This document shows positions 6,281 through 7,284 of a stretch of DNA of 7,284 nucleotides, piece by piece. The position numbers and the translations under genes are program-made. Within the stretch, counting starts at the first letter, position 1; each line of letters begins with the position of its first letter. The stretch lies in the NCBI GenBank assembly GCA_012512335.1, contig JAAZEK010000211.1, positions 1-7,284 on the forward strand, in the 5' to 3' direction. Origin of the DNA: Clostridiales bacterium. Lineage in GTDB: Bacteria; Bacillota; Clostridia; Caldicoprobacterales; DTU083. The notes under the pieces are model-generated. The model worked only from the letters and a program-made list of their open reading frames with translations. It did not search any database and was not told where the DNA came from.

Positions 6281-7006
6281 TTAGGAAAGATATTGTCTTA
6301 ATGATTCCATTTCTTTTTCTGTAAGTTCCTTATATTCCCCAAGGGGAATGTTATCATCTAACTTAAGATTACCCATTGAAATACGTTTTAAAAATAGCAC
6401 GCTTTTTCCCACAGCTTCAAACATTCGTTTTACCTGATGAAACTTACCTTCATATATGGTAACTAAAACCTTTGAGATATCTCCCGCTGCTAGTATATCC
6501 AACTCAGCTGGTAATGTAGTAAAATCGGATTCCAAAGGTATGCCTTGTTGGAAGGTTACTATATCATGTTCTACTACTTTACCAGACACCTCTGCATAAT
6601 AAGTTTTTGGTACCTGTTTCTTAGGTGATAAAAGCTTGTGAGCCAGTTGTCCATCATTTGTAAGCAGTAATAAGCCTTCTGTGTCTTTATCAAGACGCCC
6701 AACAGGAAATAAACCAAACTTATTATATGGTTCATCTAGCAAATCTATTACAGTCTTGCTGTCCCTATCCCAAGTGGCAGAAATAAATCCTGGTGGCTTG
6801 TTCATCATAAGATAATGAAATTCTTTGTATTGTAGCCTTTTTCCATTCACTAGCAAATCTTCTTCATCTATGTCCACAAGAAAACCAGGGTCTTTCACAA
6901 TTTCATTAGACACCAACACGGCACCTGATTTAATTAGGGACTTTACTTCCTTGCGGCTGCCAAATCCCGAATTGGCTAATATTTTATCTAATCTCATTTT
7001 TTTCAT
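6281..7006 (-). CDS. rsuA: 16S rRNA pseudouridine synthase, RsuA type
   Basis: The protein has 241 residues. An S4 RNA-binding domain (about 4-60: MRLDKILANSGFGSRKEV and VNGK) is followed by the RsuA/RluB/E/F catalytic domain. The catalytic aspartate is Asp106 in VGRLDKDTEGLLLLTNDG (102-119); MMNKPPG (67-73), PKTYYAEV (133-140) and EGKFHQVKRMF (186-196) are the other family motifs. The KDTEGL wording and overall length favour RsuA (U516 of 16S rRNA) over RluB, but the family is hard to split by eye. The ATG at 7006 is used here with only a distant GGAG 13 bases upstream. A second ATG at 6997 matches the start of many homologues (MRLDK) but has no better site. It is the first gene of an operon with the methyltransferase, so both probably serve small-subunit rRNA modification. 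Confidence 0.88.
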   Translation of the reverse strand: MKKMRLDKILANSGFGSRKEVKSLIKSGAVLVSNEIVKDPGFLVDIDEEDLLVNGKRLQYKEFHYLMMNKPPGFISATWDRDSKTVIDLLDEPYNKFGLFPVGRLDKDTEGLLLLTNDGQLAHKLLSPKKQVPKTYYAEVSGKVVEHDIVTFQQGIPLESDFTTLPAELDILAAGDISKVLVTIYEGKFHQVKRMFEAVGKSVLFLKRISMGNLKLDDNIPLGEYKELTEKEMESLRQYLS

Positions 7007-7046
7007 AAAATTACTTTCACTCCAATTGGAAATTACTCTGCAACTA

Positions 7047-7057
7047 GGACTGAGTCC
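7047..7057. promoter_or_regulatory. Short palindrome just after the rsuA -10 box
   Basis: GGACT-G-AGTCC is a perfect 5+5 inverted repeat next to the -10 (7058-7063), where the minus-strand transcript would begin. It could be an operator or a small 5' hairpin. Its short length makes chance plausible. Confidence 0.25.
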
Positions 7058-7087
7058 ATTATACTACAAAATACTCAATATATCCAA
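7058..7087 (-). promoter_or_regulatory. Probable promoter of the rsuA-methyltransferase operon
   Basis: On the minus strand, a perfect TATAAT (7063-7058) follows TTGGAT (7087-7082) at 18 bases; the latter shares only TTG with the -35 consensus. The predicted leader before rsuA is about 45 bases. It is the best candidate in the 120-base gap between rsuA and the second hairpin element. Confidence 0.55.
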
Positions 7088-7126
7088 GGCAATGGCTTCT
7101 ATACCAGAGATGCGAAATTCATTAAG

Positions 7127-7284
7127 GTTACAGTTCACTTGGAAGTAAAATAATAAATATATTCCAGTCGCTGTTGCACTCACGAATCAAACTAAAGCTC
7201 ATCTCAGCAGAAAATACTACACCTTCCAAACTCACTGCGTTCAGACAGTGAAAGGTGCTTAACGCATTTTCTGCTGATATTCGC
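7127..7284. mobile_element. MITE-like inverted-repeat element, second copy, cut by the window end
   Basis: It lines up with 4668-4827 in the same orientation. It starts GTTACAGTTC, keeps the AT-rich arm (7147-7162, one T shorter), and from TTCCAGTCGCTG onward differs from the first copy by seven substitutions and one inserted A over about 124 bases. The inner stems are kept: 7201-7215 pairs with 7266-7280 with one mismatch, and CACCTT (7220-7225) pairs with AAGGTG (7252-7257). The closing arm and any target duplication lie beyond the window. Confidence 0.75.

Noticed and set aside
6825..7148. Plus-strand open frame of 107 codons
   Set aside because: It is antisense to the start of rsuA and continues through its promoter into the second hairpin element; no family resemblance.

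Overview
The window is AT-rich and reads as chromosomal DNA of a low-GC Gram-positive bacterium (Bacillota), most likely an anaerobic clostridial lineage. The basis is strong AGGAGG-type ribosome sites, sigma-A-like TATAAT boxes, a U-tailed terminator, a CcpA-type operator-like site, MEP-pathway isoprenoid genes, acetate kinase, and single-domain rRNA-modification enzymes of the Bacillus/Clostridium type. Genus cannot be fixed from the sequence alone.

Left part (1-4664, all + strand): a rho-independent terminator closes an upstream transcription unit that lies outside the window. A promoter follows, with a catabolite-response-element-like palindrome just after its predicted start. Then come ispH and ispG (the last two iron-sulfur enzymes of the MEP pathway), ackA (acetate kinase) and a membrane-anchored CapA-family protein. 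Gaps of 19 and 22 bases join ispH, ispG and ackA. A 115-base gap with degenerate GGGAT-type repeats separates ackA from the capA-like gene.

Middle (4665-4963): directly after the capA-like stop codon lies a roughly 228-bp non-coding element that is one long nested inverted repeat with matching ends and a possible 6-bp target duplication (TAACTG). A compact extended -10 promoter follows and drives a HAD-family phosphatase gene from a TTG start.

Right part (4964-7284): the HAD gene (+) converges on a two-gene minus-strand operon and overlaps its last gene by 9 bp. That operon is an RsuA-type 16S rRNA pseudouridine synthase followed by an RsmC/YbxB-like methyltransferase. A second copy of the hairpin element, in the same orientation, begins at 7127 and runs off the window edge.

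The protein-coding content is ordinary housekeeping. The most noteworthy signal is the two-copy hairpin element, which looks like a MITE-type non-autonomous mobile repeat or a structured intergenic repeat. Its central core is almost identical in the two copies. The shared ispH-ispG-ackA transcription unit with a cre-like site is next in interest.
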